64,000 nucleotides of DNA from Blastococcus sp. TF02-8 (GTDB lineage: Bacteria > Actinomycetota > Actinomycetes > Mycobacteriales > Geodermatophilaceae), in the NCBI RefSeq assembly GCF_003319175.1, contig NZ_QOHK01000006.1, forward strand, positions 62,001 to 126,000. The letters run 5' to 3'. Shown in pieces: positions 1-7,226 of the stretch (positions are counted from its first letter, which is position 1; every line of letters begins with the position of its first letter). A program made the position numbers and the translations under genes. The notes below the pieces were generated by a model, which ran no database searches, had not been told where the DNA came from, and saw only the letters and a program-made list of their open reading frames with translations.

Positions 1-1116
1 GACGTCCGTGAGCGGGTAAATCGTTGCCATCGCGACCAACGCCTCGAGCTTTGCGAGACCCGATACGCGGCGCCGGGTCTCGGTGACCGCTTCGGTGAGA
101 TCGATGGGGCCGGTCGATATTCGCATCATGGACTCGAGTGCCAGTTCGCGGCTGTCCTCTAAGCGCTGTCGGAGTTCCCTGAGCCGATGGTCGTGTCCAT
201 GCTCAATCCGGTAGCTGCGGGGAAGTGTTCGTAGTGTCGCGATCGCCTTCTCTAGGAAATGATCGGCGGCGATCGCTGCCCCACTGTCGGATGCCAGTCG
301 TTCGTCGGCCTCCGCGACGTAGAGATCGGCGACGCGCTCCAATGAAGCGTGCACTCCCTGTTGGTCATCCACGGACGCGAGCCACTGCTGGGCTGCACGC
401 TCCAGGTGTCGTGCCAGACGAGCCTTGTCGTCGTCGGCGGCGGCTGCGGCAAGTTCCACGAACTTTGCGGCCAGGGCGGTGCGTTCAGGCGGATCCATGC
501 TGGCACATCGCTTCAGCATGTCGGACATGTCGCACAGCACGAACCCGTCGCTGCGGTCGCCGCTCAGGATGCGGGCGTGTAGGGCTTCGCTTATTTCCTG
601 GAGTCTCGCCAATTCTGCTCGACCGCGGCGGCGTGCGAGCTCAATTGCCCGTTGCCATTCGGCGTGTCCGTTTCGGTGCCACTCGTCCGGATCAAGGGAA
701 GCGGCTCGGTACGTGTCAATCGCCAGTCCGAGCATGGCGTGATCCGCGCGATTGGCCATCCAAAGGACATCGGCGAGCCTTGCTCGCATGGGCCGCTGTT
801 CGACTAGCGGGAGGGTACGGCGCAGCAAGTCCAGTTGCGCCTCGTCTAGATCGTCTGGCAGCGCTGAGCGCTTGCCATCCCACACCATCATCGGCTTGAA
901 CGGCTCATCCCAGTCTTCGGGGCGGAGCATCGATGAGGTCGCCAAGTGCAAGGCGATTAGGACGGCACGCTGGAGGCTGTCGGCAGGCGCGGCCTTCGCC
1001 AGGTCTGCGATTCGCATGCTCGCAAGCTCAACGACGCGACGGGGACCGTCATCGTCCGAGTTGGCAAACGCTTCCGCCCACCATGACGGATCGATGTCGG
1101 ACTCCTCCGAACTCAT
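1..1116 (-). CDS. DUF4209/DUF7380-like protein, cut by the window edge
   Basis: From an ATG at 1116 the minus strand stays open to base 1, giving at least 372 residues, so the C-terminus lies outside the window. A Shine-Dalgarno (GGAGGGG, 1123-1129) sits 6 bases before the ATG. The visible protein is helical, acidic and soluble, with no membrane segment. Residues near 60-110 (PFKPMMVWDGKRSALPDD, then RARLADVLWM) resemble the N-terminal DUF7380-type region found in front of DUF4209 domains; that match is from memory and the diagnostic C-terminal half is not visible. It lies 83 bases after the nuclease gene on the same strand and is probably its operon partner. A/T-ending codons are noticeably more common than in the genes beyond 4.1 kb, suggesting later acquisition. 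No catalytic motif is visible. Confidence 0.7.
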   Translation of the reverse strand, partial: MSSEESDIDPSWWAEAFANSDDDGPRRVVELASMRIADLAKAAPADSLQRAVLIALHLATSSMLRPEDWDEPFKPMMVWDGKRSALPDDLDEAQLDLLRRTLPLVEQRPMRARLADVLWMANRADHAMLGLAIDTYRAASLDPDEWHRNGHAEWQRAIELARRRGRAELARLQEISEALHARILSGDRSDGFVLCDMSDMLKRCASMDPPERTALAAKFVELAAAAADDDKARLARHLERAAQQWLASVDDQQGVHASLERVADLYVAEADERLASDSGAAIAADHFLEKAIATLRTLPRSYRIEHGHDHRLRELRQRLEDSRELALESMMRISTGPIDLTEAVTETRRRVSGLAKLEALVAMATIYPLTDV

Positions 1117-1199
1117 AGAAGACCCCTCCGCGAGATTGAGCGCAAACGTAGGTGTGAGATGACCGGGGGCACATCCTTGTTGCCAACCCGCGGCAGCAA

Positions 1200-2720
1200 T
1201 CACGTCAAGCCACTCCAGCCACCGGGGTAGTGCCGCGAGCGACAGGCTGATGCCAATATCAGGGACAACACCGGCTCTACTGGCGGGCTCAAGAGTGACC
1301 TCGCGCTCTGCACACCCCACGGCTCGAACTCGACCCGTGGCAGCGGCCACACGTCTGTGCCACCTCGTGTCCACCGGGCCTTGCCCTCGTCGGCGCTCGT
1401 CGCCTGCGGGACGACGCGAAGGGCATTGATGTTGTCGCGCACAGCCTCGTACAAGTCTCTGTCTCCAAGGTGGCGAGCGAGGTCCAGGACGACGGTGGCG
1501 AGGTAACTCGACGTCCGGCGCTCCATCGTCGTGCTTGCGAGCGAGCCCGCAAGCAGGCGCTCCGCGGTCTTTTCCTCATCCTCAGCCAGAGACGCCAACC
1601 CGAGGCCAGCCAGATCCTCGTCGTATCGATCGAGCAACCAGCGCGCCACCCGACCGAGGTACGCCTTGGCCGCCATGGGGTCGAAGGTTGCGAGCATCAC
1701 GGTGACGGCGACGACCGAGGGCGCGAAGAGGTCACCGACCGGCCGGGCCGCGCCGGGCTGCTCGGCCAAGCCGCGCAGCGCCTCCTCGAACCGGGTAGCC
1801 GCGTCGCCGTCCCCGTCCTCTCGAGCCAGCGCCAGCCCGAGGGCGAGGGCTTCCGCCACCCGGCAGCAGATCACCGGGTACGTCAACATGGCCAACTGGC
1901 TCACCGTTGTACGAACGAAGTCGAGCGGGTCCTTCAGCAAGGGCTCGGTCTGGTCGCAGATCTGCAAGGCTAGTCCGAGAACCAACCGCTTCGCCGCCGA
2001 CTTCGCGTCGCCGGAAGCAGCAGGATCGTGCTCGGTCGCGCGGACGAGCTGGAGGCTGACGCTCATCGCAAGGTCGAGCCGCTTGGTCCGCAGCAGCGCA
2101 TTGACGAGGATCGCGGCCTCAACCGACGCGCGCGGGGCGGCGCCCGTCGGCGGGAGCCAGCGCCGCGTGTACATCTCGATGCGCCGGTCGGTGACTCCGC
2201 CGTCCCGCACGGACGTCAGCATCCCCATGAGGTCGGCCTGTACCTCGTCTCCGGCCACGCCAACGATCGGGTCGTCGCACAGGCACTCAACGAGGTCGGG
2301 CTTCTCCCAGATCTCCAGGTCTGCGAGGCCCCTGGCCTCCACCGACTTGCGGTACTCGGTGACGTCGGTTGGGGCTGCGCCCTTCAAGCGGCCAGTCGTG
2401 ACCAGCACCGCGACGCGCGGGAGGTCAGGGTCGAAGGACGGGTGCCCGATGGTGTTGTACTCGCACTCCTCCAACTGCGGGCGGACCGCGCGCCACTCCG
2501 GCTGGCCGATGTCCCCGGCCTTGGACTGGATGACGTACTGCCGTGTCTCGCCCGTTTCCGGGTCGGTCTTCTTGGCCAGGACGTCCTTCCCGAACTCGAA
2601 GGCACCGTGGATGAAGTGGATGTCGGTGAAGCCGCGAGCGTGGAGGAGTGCCAGCAGAGGGCCGTCGAACTCGCGCTCGGTGAGGGTGTCAAGGAAGGTC
2701 CCGACGACGTCGCGAAACAA
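1200..2720 (-). CDS. Restriction-endonuclease-like (PD-(D/E)XK, Mrr-type) protein with helical C-terminal region
   Basis: This 506-aa soluble protein has a PD-(D/E)XK nuclease core at its N-terminus: Glu42 and Asp46 in FEFGKD, followed by the strand YVIQSKAGD with the Gln65-x-Lys67 pair typical of Mrr-like enzymes. The core ends near residue 170. The rest is predominantly helical and repeat-like, probably for sensing or partner contacts. The start is a TTG at 2720, supported by a near-perfect Shine-Dalgarno (AAAGGAGGAG, 2725-2734) about 5 bases upstream. The upstream gene overlaps it by 32 bases, so translation is likely coupled. Family knowledge says such enzymes cut DNA, often modified or foreign; the target here is unknown. 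No methyltransferase gene is visible, so a classical restriction-modification pair is not supported. Confidence 0.75.
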   Translation of the reverse strand: MFRDVVGTFLDTLTEREFDGPLLALLHARGFTDIHFIHGAFEFGKDVLAKKTDPETGETRQYVIQSKAGDIGQPEWRAVRPQLEECEYNTIGHPSFDPDLPRVAVLVTTGRLKGAAPTDVTEYRKSVEARGLADLEIWEKPDLVECLCDDPIVGVAGDEVQADLMGMLTSVRDGGVTDRRIEMYTRRWLPPTGAAPRASVEAAILVNALLRTKRLDLAMSVSLQLVRATEHDPAASGDAKSAAKRLVLGLALQICDQTEPLLKDPLDFVRTTVSQLAMLTYPVICCRVAEALALGLALAREDGDGDAATRFEEALRGLAEQPGAARPVGDLFAPSVVAVTVMLATFDPMAAKAYLGRVARWLLDRYDEDLAGLGLASLAEDEEKTAERLLAGSLASTTMERRTSSYLATVVLDLARHLGDRDLYEAVRDNINALRVVPQATSADEGKARWTRGGTDVWPLPRVEFEPWGVQSARSLLSPPVEPVLSLILASACRSRHYPGGWSGLT

Positions 2721-3357
2721 GCCACTCCTCCTTTCGTCGTTCCAGGATCGCGTCGAGGCGCGCTTCCTGCTCGGGCGTGGGTTGCTTGTCGCGCAACTTC
2801 TCGGCCTGATCCGGGTGCATGACGATCGTGAGGTTGGGGTGACCCTCGTCGTCGAAGGTCATTTCAATCGTCTCCAGGGTCTCGGCGACCACGTCGAAGA
2901 AGTCACGGCCCCCGGCGTCGATGGTGTTGCCGTGCTCCTCGGTCACGGCGGAGATGTGCTCCAGCATGCCGCGGACCATCTGCCCGCCCATCGAGTCGGC
3001 AAGCGCGTACAGGTCTGCCAGAAACTGGTCCCGGTTGAACGCCGCCACGTCCTCGATCGACACCGTCCACTCGTGCCGGATGGCCATCGGGCGGTAGAGC
3101 GACGACGCCTCTTCCGGGAGCGGAGCGCCCGCGGTCTGCGGCGGTGGCCCCTCAGCCAATTCCTCGCGGGTCACCTGCGCCAGCAGCGGGTGGAGAGCGC
3201 GGGCCAGTTCCCGCGAGGCGTCGCTGAACCAGCGCACCCCGCCGATGTCGTACTCGCGTGGCATGACCCACGGCCCCTCGGGCCGGTCGACCGAGGCATT
3301 CAGGGCCTCCACGGGGTCCGCGACCTCCGGAGCGTCCTCGCTGTCCATGTCATCCAT
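2689..3357 (-). CDS. Hypothetical protein, first gene of the nuclease operon
   Basis: This is a 222-aa acidic soluble protein that I do not recognise. Its N-terminal 25 residues are Asp/Glu-rich, the middle (about 25-170) is mixed helix and strand, and it contains a short beta-like segment (MTFDDEGHPNLTIVM) before a charged helical C-terminus ending in a run of arginines. The gene starts at ATG 3357, with an in-frame ATG three codons later as an alternative; neither has a strong ribosome-binding site. It overlaps the nuclease gene by 32 bases and heads the minus-strand operon. The tight coupling suggests it acts with the nuclease, possibly as a specificity, sensor or inhibitor subunit, but nothing in the sequence shows which. 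Confidence 0.6.
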   Translation of the reverse strand: MDDMDSEDAPEVADPVEALNASVDRPEGPWVMPREYDIGGVRWFSDASRELARALHPLLAQVTREELAEGPPPQTAGAPLPEEASSLYRPMAIRHEWTVSIEDVAAFNRDQFLADLYALADSMGGQMVRGMLEHISAVTEEHGNTIDAGGRDFFDVVAETLETIEMTFDDEGHPNLTIVMHPDQAEKLRDKQPTPEQEARLDAILERRKEEWLVSRRRRDLP

Positions 3358-3606
3358 CTTGTCGCAGGCCTCCGACAGTCTCCGGGAAAGCGGATTGTGC
3401 AGAGTTGCCCCGCCGGCAACGATCGCGAGATCAGCCGCTGCGTCTTTGGTGGACGATTCGACGCGGTTGGCGACTTGAACCGCCGTCCGCCAGGCGAACG
3501 GCCATCGGTGACTGCTGGCTCTGGCTGACCAGCTTGCGGCCGGGTTCCGCCATTGTCAGTTGGGGATCCCTTGTACGCGTCCCGCGCGGCGATCCCCTTG
3601 CGGTGG

Positions 3607-3661
3607 TGACCTGACTGGTGACTCCGGAGCTTTGAGTGACCCGGAGTAACCGGTCAGGTCA
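3607..3661. repeat. Long imperfect inverted repeat (21-base arms)
   Basis: The left arm (3607-3627, starting TGACCTGACTGGT) pairs with the right arm (3641-3661, ending ACCGGTCAGGTCA) with two mismatches in 21 positions and a 13-base centre. There is no T-run after either arm, so it is not a typical intrinsic terminator. It lies about 250 bases upstream of the first gene of the minus-strand operon. It could be an operator, a recombination or attachment site, or the end of a small element. Confidence 0.6.
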
Positions 3662-4067
3662 TCACAGTCCACAGTCTCCTGGCCGTTCCCCACAACCGGC
3701 TCTCATCCGGCTGCGACGGGTCGGGGGAAGGGTGGGCCGGAGGCCCATCCCGCAGGGACGCGGAGCGCCCTTCGGGCGGCCCGTCGCAGCCGGCATCCTG
3801 AACCGGCTGGGGAGCGGCGCCGTCGTGGCGACGCGGTCCGGGTGGGCCACCGATCGTGCGCCCGGAGTCCGCACCCAGTCCGCAGATAGTCCGCAACTCA
3901 GCCGAATACGGCCGTTACCTGCAAATAGCCTCCAACGGAGAACGTGCAGGTCAACCGCCATATTCGACGAGTCCCATGATCAATCCAACACCGGCCAACT
4001 GTGCCCGGCGTACAGGCCGACTCGTCCGTCGTCCTTCCGCCGCCCGGCGATGCGGTACGGCGTCGTC

Positions 4068-4102
4068 TTGACACCGGCCTCCGAGGTGCCCAACCTCGGG
4101 AC
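4068..4102 (+). promoter_or_regulatory. Promoter with overlapping palindrome, leaderless start
   Basis: A consensus -35 TTGACA (4068-4073) is followed after 17 bases by a -10-like CAACCT (4091-4096), and the ATG of the next gene begins 6 bases later, implying leaderless transcription. The inverted repeat CCGAGGT (4081-4087) / ACCTCGG (4093-4099) overlaps the -10 and could be a repressor site. Confidence 0.5.
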
Positions 4103-4489
4103 ATGACGGTGATCCCGCTTCCTCGGCACGGGCACTGGGTCGGCGACCTGCGCGGCGAGGGGCGCAGCGTCCGCGTGACCGCGCACGTCGACCGCGGGCT
4201 GGTCAACCTCAGTCTCTGGCGCGACGACACCTGCGTCGGCTCTGCACGGCTGCTTCCGGCCGACGCCGCGGCCCTCGTCGCCGGGCTCTCCGACGGGCTG
4301 GCGGTGATCGCCGCCGAACCTACCCCGGCGACGTCCGGTGAGGAGCGCCTGCGCCACCTGGAGGAGCGGTTGGCGGGGCTGGAGTCCCGGCTCACCGTGC
4401 CCCCGCGACGCGAGGCCGGCCCGCGGGTGCGTGCGGTCGCCCGGTCGGTCCGGACGACCGCCGGACGGTGGCTGCGCGACTACCGCTGA
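4103..4489 (+). CDS. Hypothetical protein with C-terminal coiled-coil segment
   Basis: This 128-aa protein begins at ATG 4103 (MTVIPLPRHGHW); an in-frame upstream start at 4001 is less likely because the promoter and -10 lie just before 4103. The first 75 residues look like a small beta-rich domain (WVGDLRGEGRSVRVTAHVD, then VNLSLWRDDTCVGSARL). A short Leu/Glu-rich helix follows (ERLRHLEERLAGLESRL) and then a basic Arg-rich tail. I do not recognise a family; proteins of this look are common and uncharacterised in actinobacteria. It precedes the Tad pilus genes on the same strand but is separated by about 220 bases, so membership in that operon is not shown. Confidence 0.6.
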   Translation: MTVIPLPRHGHWVGDLRGEGRSVRVTAHVDRGLVNLSLWRDDTCVGSARLLPADAAALVAGLSDGLAVIAAEPTPATSGEERLRHLEERLAGLESRLTVPPRREAGPRVRAVARSVRTTAGRWLRDYR

Positions 4490-4544
4490 CCGCGCCGCAC
4501 GGTCGTCTCACCCGCACGAGCGGGATGCCGGCCCCGACGATTGT

Positions 4545-4556
4545 GTTGTGCACAAC
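4545..4556. promoter_or_regulatory. 12-base perfect palindrome GTTGTGCACAAC
   Basis: GTTGTGCACAAC is a perfect palindrome in the gap between the hypothetical gene ending at 4489 and the prepilin peptidase gene. Its length and symmetry suit a dimeric regulator (MarR-like or similar). No family-specific assignment can be made from the sequence. Confidence 0.35.
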
Positions 4557-4707
4557 CGACTCGTACGGTCGGCCCACCTTCCGCATCGGGCGGGAGCGGA
4601 CCGACGGGGCCCCACATGCGCACGCCAGCCACCTCGACCAGCCTGCCGGGGACGCCTGCCGGGCTGTGCGAGGGTGGCCGCGTGTCCGTCGCCCCGCACC
4701 AGCCGTC

Positions 4708-5364
4708 GTGACGGCGCTGGTCGTCGCCCTGTCCGCCGTCCTGGGCGTGGGCGTGGGCGCCGCCGCGAACCGGGCGGCCGGGGCGTTCCCGTGGGACGGC
4801 GCCGGTGGGCGCTCGGGCAGGGCCGTGCGGCCGCCGGTCCTGGAGCTCGCGACGGCCGTCCTCTTCGGCCTCACCGCGCTGCGCTTCGGGGCGGCGGCAG
4901 AGCTGCCCGCCTTCCTCCTCGTGGCCGGGGCGGGCGTGCTCCTCGCCGTGATCGACCTGCGGCACAAGCTGCTGCCCAACCGCGTCGTCGTCCCGGCGAT
5001 CGGGGCCACCGCGGCGTTGCTGCTCCTGGCCGCGGCGTTGGGCGGGCAGTGGGACCGGCTGCTGCGGGCGGTCCTCGCCGCCGGCGCGCTCTTCCTCGTC
5101 TACCTGGTGATGGCGCTGGTCTCGCCCCGGTCACTGGGCATGGGTGACGTGAAGCTGGTGGCCCTGCTGGGGCTCGTGCTGGGCTGGATCGGCTGGGGGG
5201 CGGTGCTGCTGGGCGCCTATGCCGGGTTCGTGGTGCAGGCGGTCGTCGCCCTGGCACTGCTGGCCACCCGGCGGGTCGGACGCAGGACCCAGCTGCCCCT
5301 CGGGCCGGCGATGCTGGTCGGCGCCGGGATCGTGATCGGCTGGAGCTCTGCCTTCCCCGGTTGA
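4708..5364 (+). CDS. tadV: Prepilin peptidase (A24 family, TadV/CpaA)
   Basis: This polytopic membrane protease (about 218 aa) would remove the leader peptide of the Flp pilin and TadE-like pseudopilins. The two A24 aspartate motifs are visible: AVIDLRHKLLPN and the signature GMGDVKLVALLG. Alternating hydrophobic segments give about six membrane helices. The start is uncertain. The frame is open from 4468, but the membrane domain begins at GTG 4708. That GTG overlaps the stop of a possible 9-codon upstream frame (4683-4712), which would couple translation. ATG 4525 and GTG 4666 are alternatives. It is the first gene of the Tad operon, and its substrate gene flp follows. Confidence 0.85.
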   Translation: MTALVVALSAVLGVGVGAAANRAAGAFPWDGAGGRSGRAVRPPVLELATAVLFGLTALRFGAAAELPAFLLVAGAGVLLAVIDLRHKLLPNRVVVPAIGATAALLLLAAALGGQWDRLLRAVLAAGALFLVYLVMALVSPRSLGMGDVKLVALLGLVLGWIGWGAVLLGAYAGFVVQAVVALALLATRRVGRRTQLPLGPAMLVGAGIVIGWSSAFPG

Positions 5365-5378
5365 CCGGCACCCCAATC

Positions 5379-5415
5379 GGTTACTCAGCGTGATTTTCCG
5401 CTGCATCGGGTAACC
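5379..5415 (+). promoter_or_regulatory. Imperfect hairpin after the prepilin peptidase gene
   Basis: GGTTAC (5379-5384) pairs with GTAACC (5410-5415) around an inner CAGCG/CGCTG stem (5386-5390 with 5399-5403). It lies 15 bases after the tadV stop. It could attenuate read-through into the pilin gene or act as an operator; there is no T-run. Confidence 0.35.
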
Positions 5416-5431
5416 CGGCGGACGGGCCGGT

Positions 5432-5529
5432 GTCCGTGGATCGGGTGAAGAACGCTCAAGCCGGCCATCGTTGCGATCGACAACTCCCCGCAGCAGCCGC
5501 GAGGCCGGGTCACCCGACCCGATCCGGAC
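5432..5529 (+). promoter_or_regulatory. Structured leader before the Flp pilin gene
   Basis: GTCC-GT-GGATCGGGT (5432-5446) is complementary to ACCCGATCC-GGAC (5517-5529), closing about 70 bases. Inside, CCGGCC (5461-5466) can pair with GGCCGG (5503-5508). The closing stem ends about 27 bases before the pilin ATG, just upstream of its ribosome-binding site. This suggests a folded 5' leader controlling the abundant pilin. I could not match it to a known cyclic-di-GMP or other riboswitch class. Confidence 0.45.
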
Positions 5530-5556
5530 GGCCGACACCTCAGGGAGTACACCGAG

Positions 5557-5772
5557 ATGAACCCGTTCTTCGCTCTGACCACCCTCGTCTCCTTCGCCTC
5601 CGACCGCCTGCGTCGTGAGGAGAAGGGCGCGACCGCCGTCGAGTACGGCCTGATGGTCGCCCTCATCGCCGTGGTCATCATCGGCGTCGTCTCCGCCCTC
5701 GGTGGCCAGCTGTCCGAGCTGTTCTCCGGCGTGGGTGAGGAGCTGGGCGACGCGGCCCCGGCGGCCGGCTGA
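5557..5772 (+). CDS. flp: Flp-type (type IVb) major pilin
   Basis: This is a 71-aa prepilin and the structural subunit of the Tad pilus. The basic leader (SDRLRREEKG) ends at the peptidase site G/ATAVEYG, followed by the hydrophobic polymerisation helix (LMVALIAVVIIGVVSAL). The conserved Glu five residues after the cleavage and the adjacent Tyr are both present, as in Flp pilins. The start ATG 5557 has a moderate ribosome-binding site (CAGGGAG). The gene sits alone between the peptidase gene and tadE with about 80-190-base gaps on each side, which fits higher expression than its neighbours. Assembly would be powered by CpaF with TadB/TadC. Confidence 0.93.
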   Translation: MNPFFALTTLVSFASDRLRREEKGATAVEYGLMVALIAVVIIGVVSALGGQLSELFSGVGEELGDAAPAAG

Positions 5773-5852
5773 CCCACACCTGAACCGGTCGCGGCTGTGA
5801 CGGCGCAGCGGCCCCCGCACGGGGGCCGCTGCGTCGCTGCACGAGGAGGGAG

Positions 5853-6254
5853 GTGGGCACGGACGTGAGGTCCCGGCTGCGCGACGAGCGCGGCGCGAGT
5901 GCGGTGGAGTTCGCCTTCATCGTCCCGCTGCTGCTCCTCCTCCTGCTCGGCATCGCCGAGTTCGGCCGCGCCTTCCAGGTCCAGGCGACGCTCTCGGCCG
6001 CCGCCCGCGAGGGCGTGCGGACGATGGCGCTCCAGGACGACCGGACGGCCGCCCGCGCGGCCGTCCGCCAGGCCGCCGGTTCGCTCGACCCGGCCATCAC
6101 CGACGCCCAGATCGCCATCCCGGCGGTCTGCGCAGGGCGTCCGGTCGGCAGCACCGTGCAGCTGACCATCACCTATCCCATGCCCTTCCTGACCGATCTG
6201 TTCGGGACAGGGCTCACGCTGACCGGAAGGGGGGTCATGCGGTGCAACGGATGA
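5853..6254 (+). CDS. tadE: TadE-like pseudopilin
   Basis: This 133-aa protein has the TadE signature: a short basic N-terminus, the RGASAVEFAF processing-like motif, one hydrophobic helix (IVPLLLLLLLGIAEFGRA) and a small exported domain. TadE proteins are minor pilins or pilus-initiation factors. The GTG at 5853 follows a GAGGAGGGAG ribosome-binding site. The last 13 bases overlap the next gene (tadG-like), so the two are translationally coupled. Two cysteines in the exported part could form a disulfide. Confidence 0.88.
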   Translation: MGTDVRSRLRDERGASAVEFAFIVPLLLLLLLGIAEFGRAFQVQATLSAAAREGVRTMALQDDRTAARAAVRQAAGSLDPAITDAQIAIPAVCAGRPVGSTVQLTITYPMPFLTDLFGTGLTLTGRGVMRCNG

Positions 6255-7216
6255 CCTCCCGGCTGCGCCGGCGACTGGGCCGCGAGGACGGCGCGTCGGC
6301 GGCGCTGGTCGCCGTCCTGCTCGTGCCCCTGCTCGGGTTCGCCGCGATCGCCGTCGACATCGGTGCGCTCTACGCGGAGCGGGCCCGCCTGCAGGTGGCC
6401 GCCGACGCCGCGGCCATCGCCGTCGCGCAGGACTGCTCGCGCGGCAACTGCGGCGACATGCTGGCCACCGCCAGCCGCATGCTGCTGGCCAACGACCCCG
6501 AGGGCCGGGCCGGGCAGCCGGTGCTCAGCAACAAGCCGCTGAGCGTGACCGTCACCGGCAGCACCCCCAAGGAGCACTGGTTCGCCGGCGTCATCGGGCA
6601 CGAGGCCACCGCCGTGTCGGCCACCGCGACCGTCGGCTGGGGCGGCCCCAGCGGCGGCACGTCCGTGGTCCCGCTGGCCTTCTCCTGGTGCTCCTTCCAG
6701 GCCCAGACCAAGGGCGGTCTGCCCTCCACCCAGGACCTGCAGACGATCTTCTTCAGCAAGTCGGACAAGGCCGGCCAGTGCCCCCGCCCGGCGGGTGGCA
6801 ACACCGTTCCCGGTGGGTTCGCGTGGGTGGTCCCCGACCCGGGCGGCTGCACCGCCACCCACGTGATCGGCCAGAAGCTGTGGTCCGACACCGGCGCGTC
6901 GATCCCGCAGGGGTGCACCCAGGCGCAGTTCGACAAGCTCATCGGCACCACCGTCCTGCTGCCCGTCTTCGACGAGTTCGGCTCGGGCGGCGCGAACGGC
7001 TGGTACCACGTCTACGGCTACGCCGCCTTCGTGCTCAAGGGCTACGCCTTCAACGGCTCCACGACCAGCGGCCAGAAGGTCTGCGGCAAGGGCACGACCC
7101 CCAGCGACCGGTGCATCACCGGCTACTTCACCCGCTTCGTCGAGCTCTCCGACGCCTGGGACTACAGCCCGGACGCCCCGCAGCTCGGCGCCTCGATCCT
7201 TCGACTCATCCGATAG
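6242..7216 (+). CDS. TadG-like pilus assembly protein
   Basis: This 324-aa protein begins with the TadE/G-like helix (DGASAALVAVLLVPLLGFAAIAVDIGALY split around one membrane span) followed by QVAADAAAIAVA, typical of the Flp pilus TadE/G-like family. The roughly 250-residue exported part is rich in Gly, Thr and Ser and contains several cysteines (CSRGNCGDM and others), so disulfides are likely. GTG 6242 is preceded by AAGGGGGG; ATG 6251 is an alternative start. By family it is an envelope component that anchors or initiates the pilus. Its length and Cys content could also allow a surface-exposed role. Confidence 0.8.
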   Translation: MQRMTSRLRRRLGREDGASAALVAVLLVPLLGFAAIAVDIGALYAERARLQVAADAAAIAVAQDCSRGNCGDMLATASRMLLANDPEGRAGQPVLSNKPLSVTVTGSTPKEHWFAGVIGHEATAVSATATVGWGGPSGGTSVVPLAFSWCSFQAQTKGGLPSTQDLQTIFFSKSDKAGQCPRPAGGNTVPGGFAWVVPDPGGCTATHVIGQKLWSDTGASIPQGCTQAQFDKLIGTTVLLPVFDEFGSGGANGWYHVYGYAAFVLKGYAFNGSTTSGQKVCGKGTTPSDRCITGYFTRFVELSDAWDYSPDAPQLGASILRLIR

Positions 7217-7226
7217 GGGGCCGACA

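Larger units (their letters stand above)
3358..4102. other. Non-coding junction between the accessory operon and the conserved backbone
   Basis: No convincing gene is present in these 745 bases; the open frames are short and look like GC-driven chance frames. It must hold the promoter of the minus-strand operon near 3360-3600. It contains a GGGGATC...GATCCCC arm pair near 3564-3599, the long inverted repeat at 3607-3661, and the plus-strand promoter near 4068-4096. Base composition between about 3860 and 4000 is more AT-rich than the flanks. It may be the scar or border of an integrated segment, but no tRNA or integrase remnant is recognisable. Confidence 0.6.

Noticed and set aside
1200-2720. 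A type I-III restriction enzyme with a partner methyltransferase
   Set aside because: No methyltransferase motif is present in any neighbouring gene inside the window.
3636-4106. Short open frames in the junction region as genes
   Set aside because: They overlap each other on both strands, lack start signals and have no domain-like sequence.
5432-5529. A known cyclic-di-GMP riboswitch before flp
   Set aside because: The conserved core sequences of class I or II were not found; only an unassigned fold can be supported.
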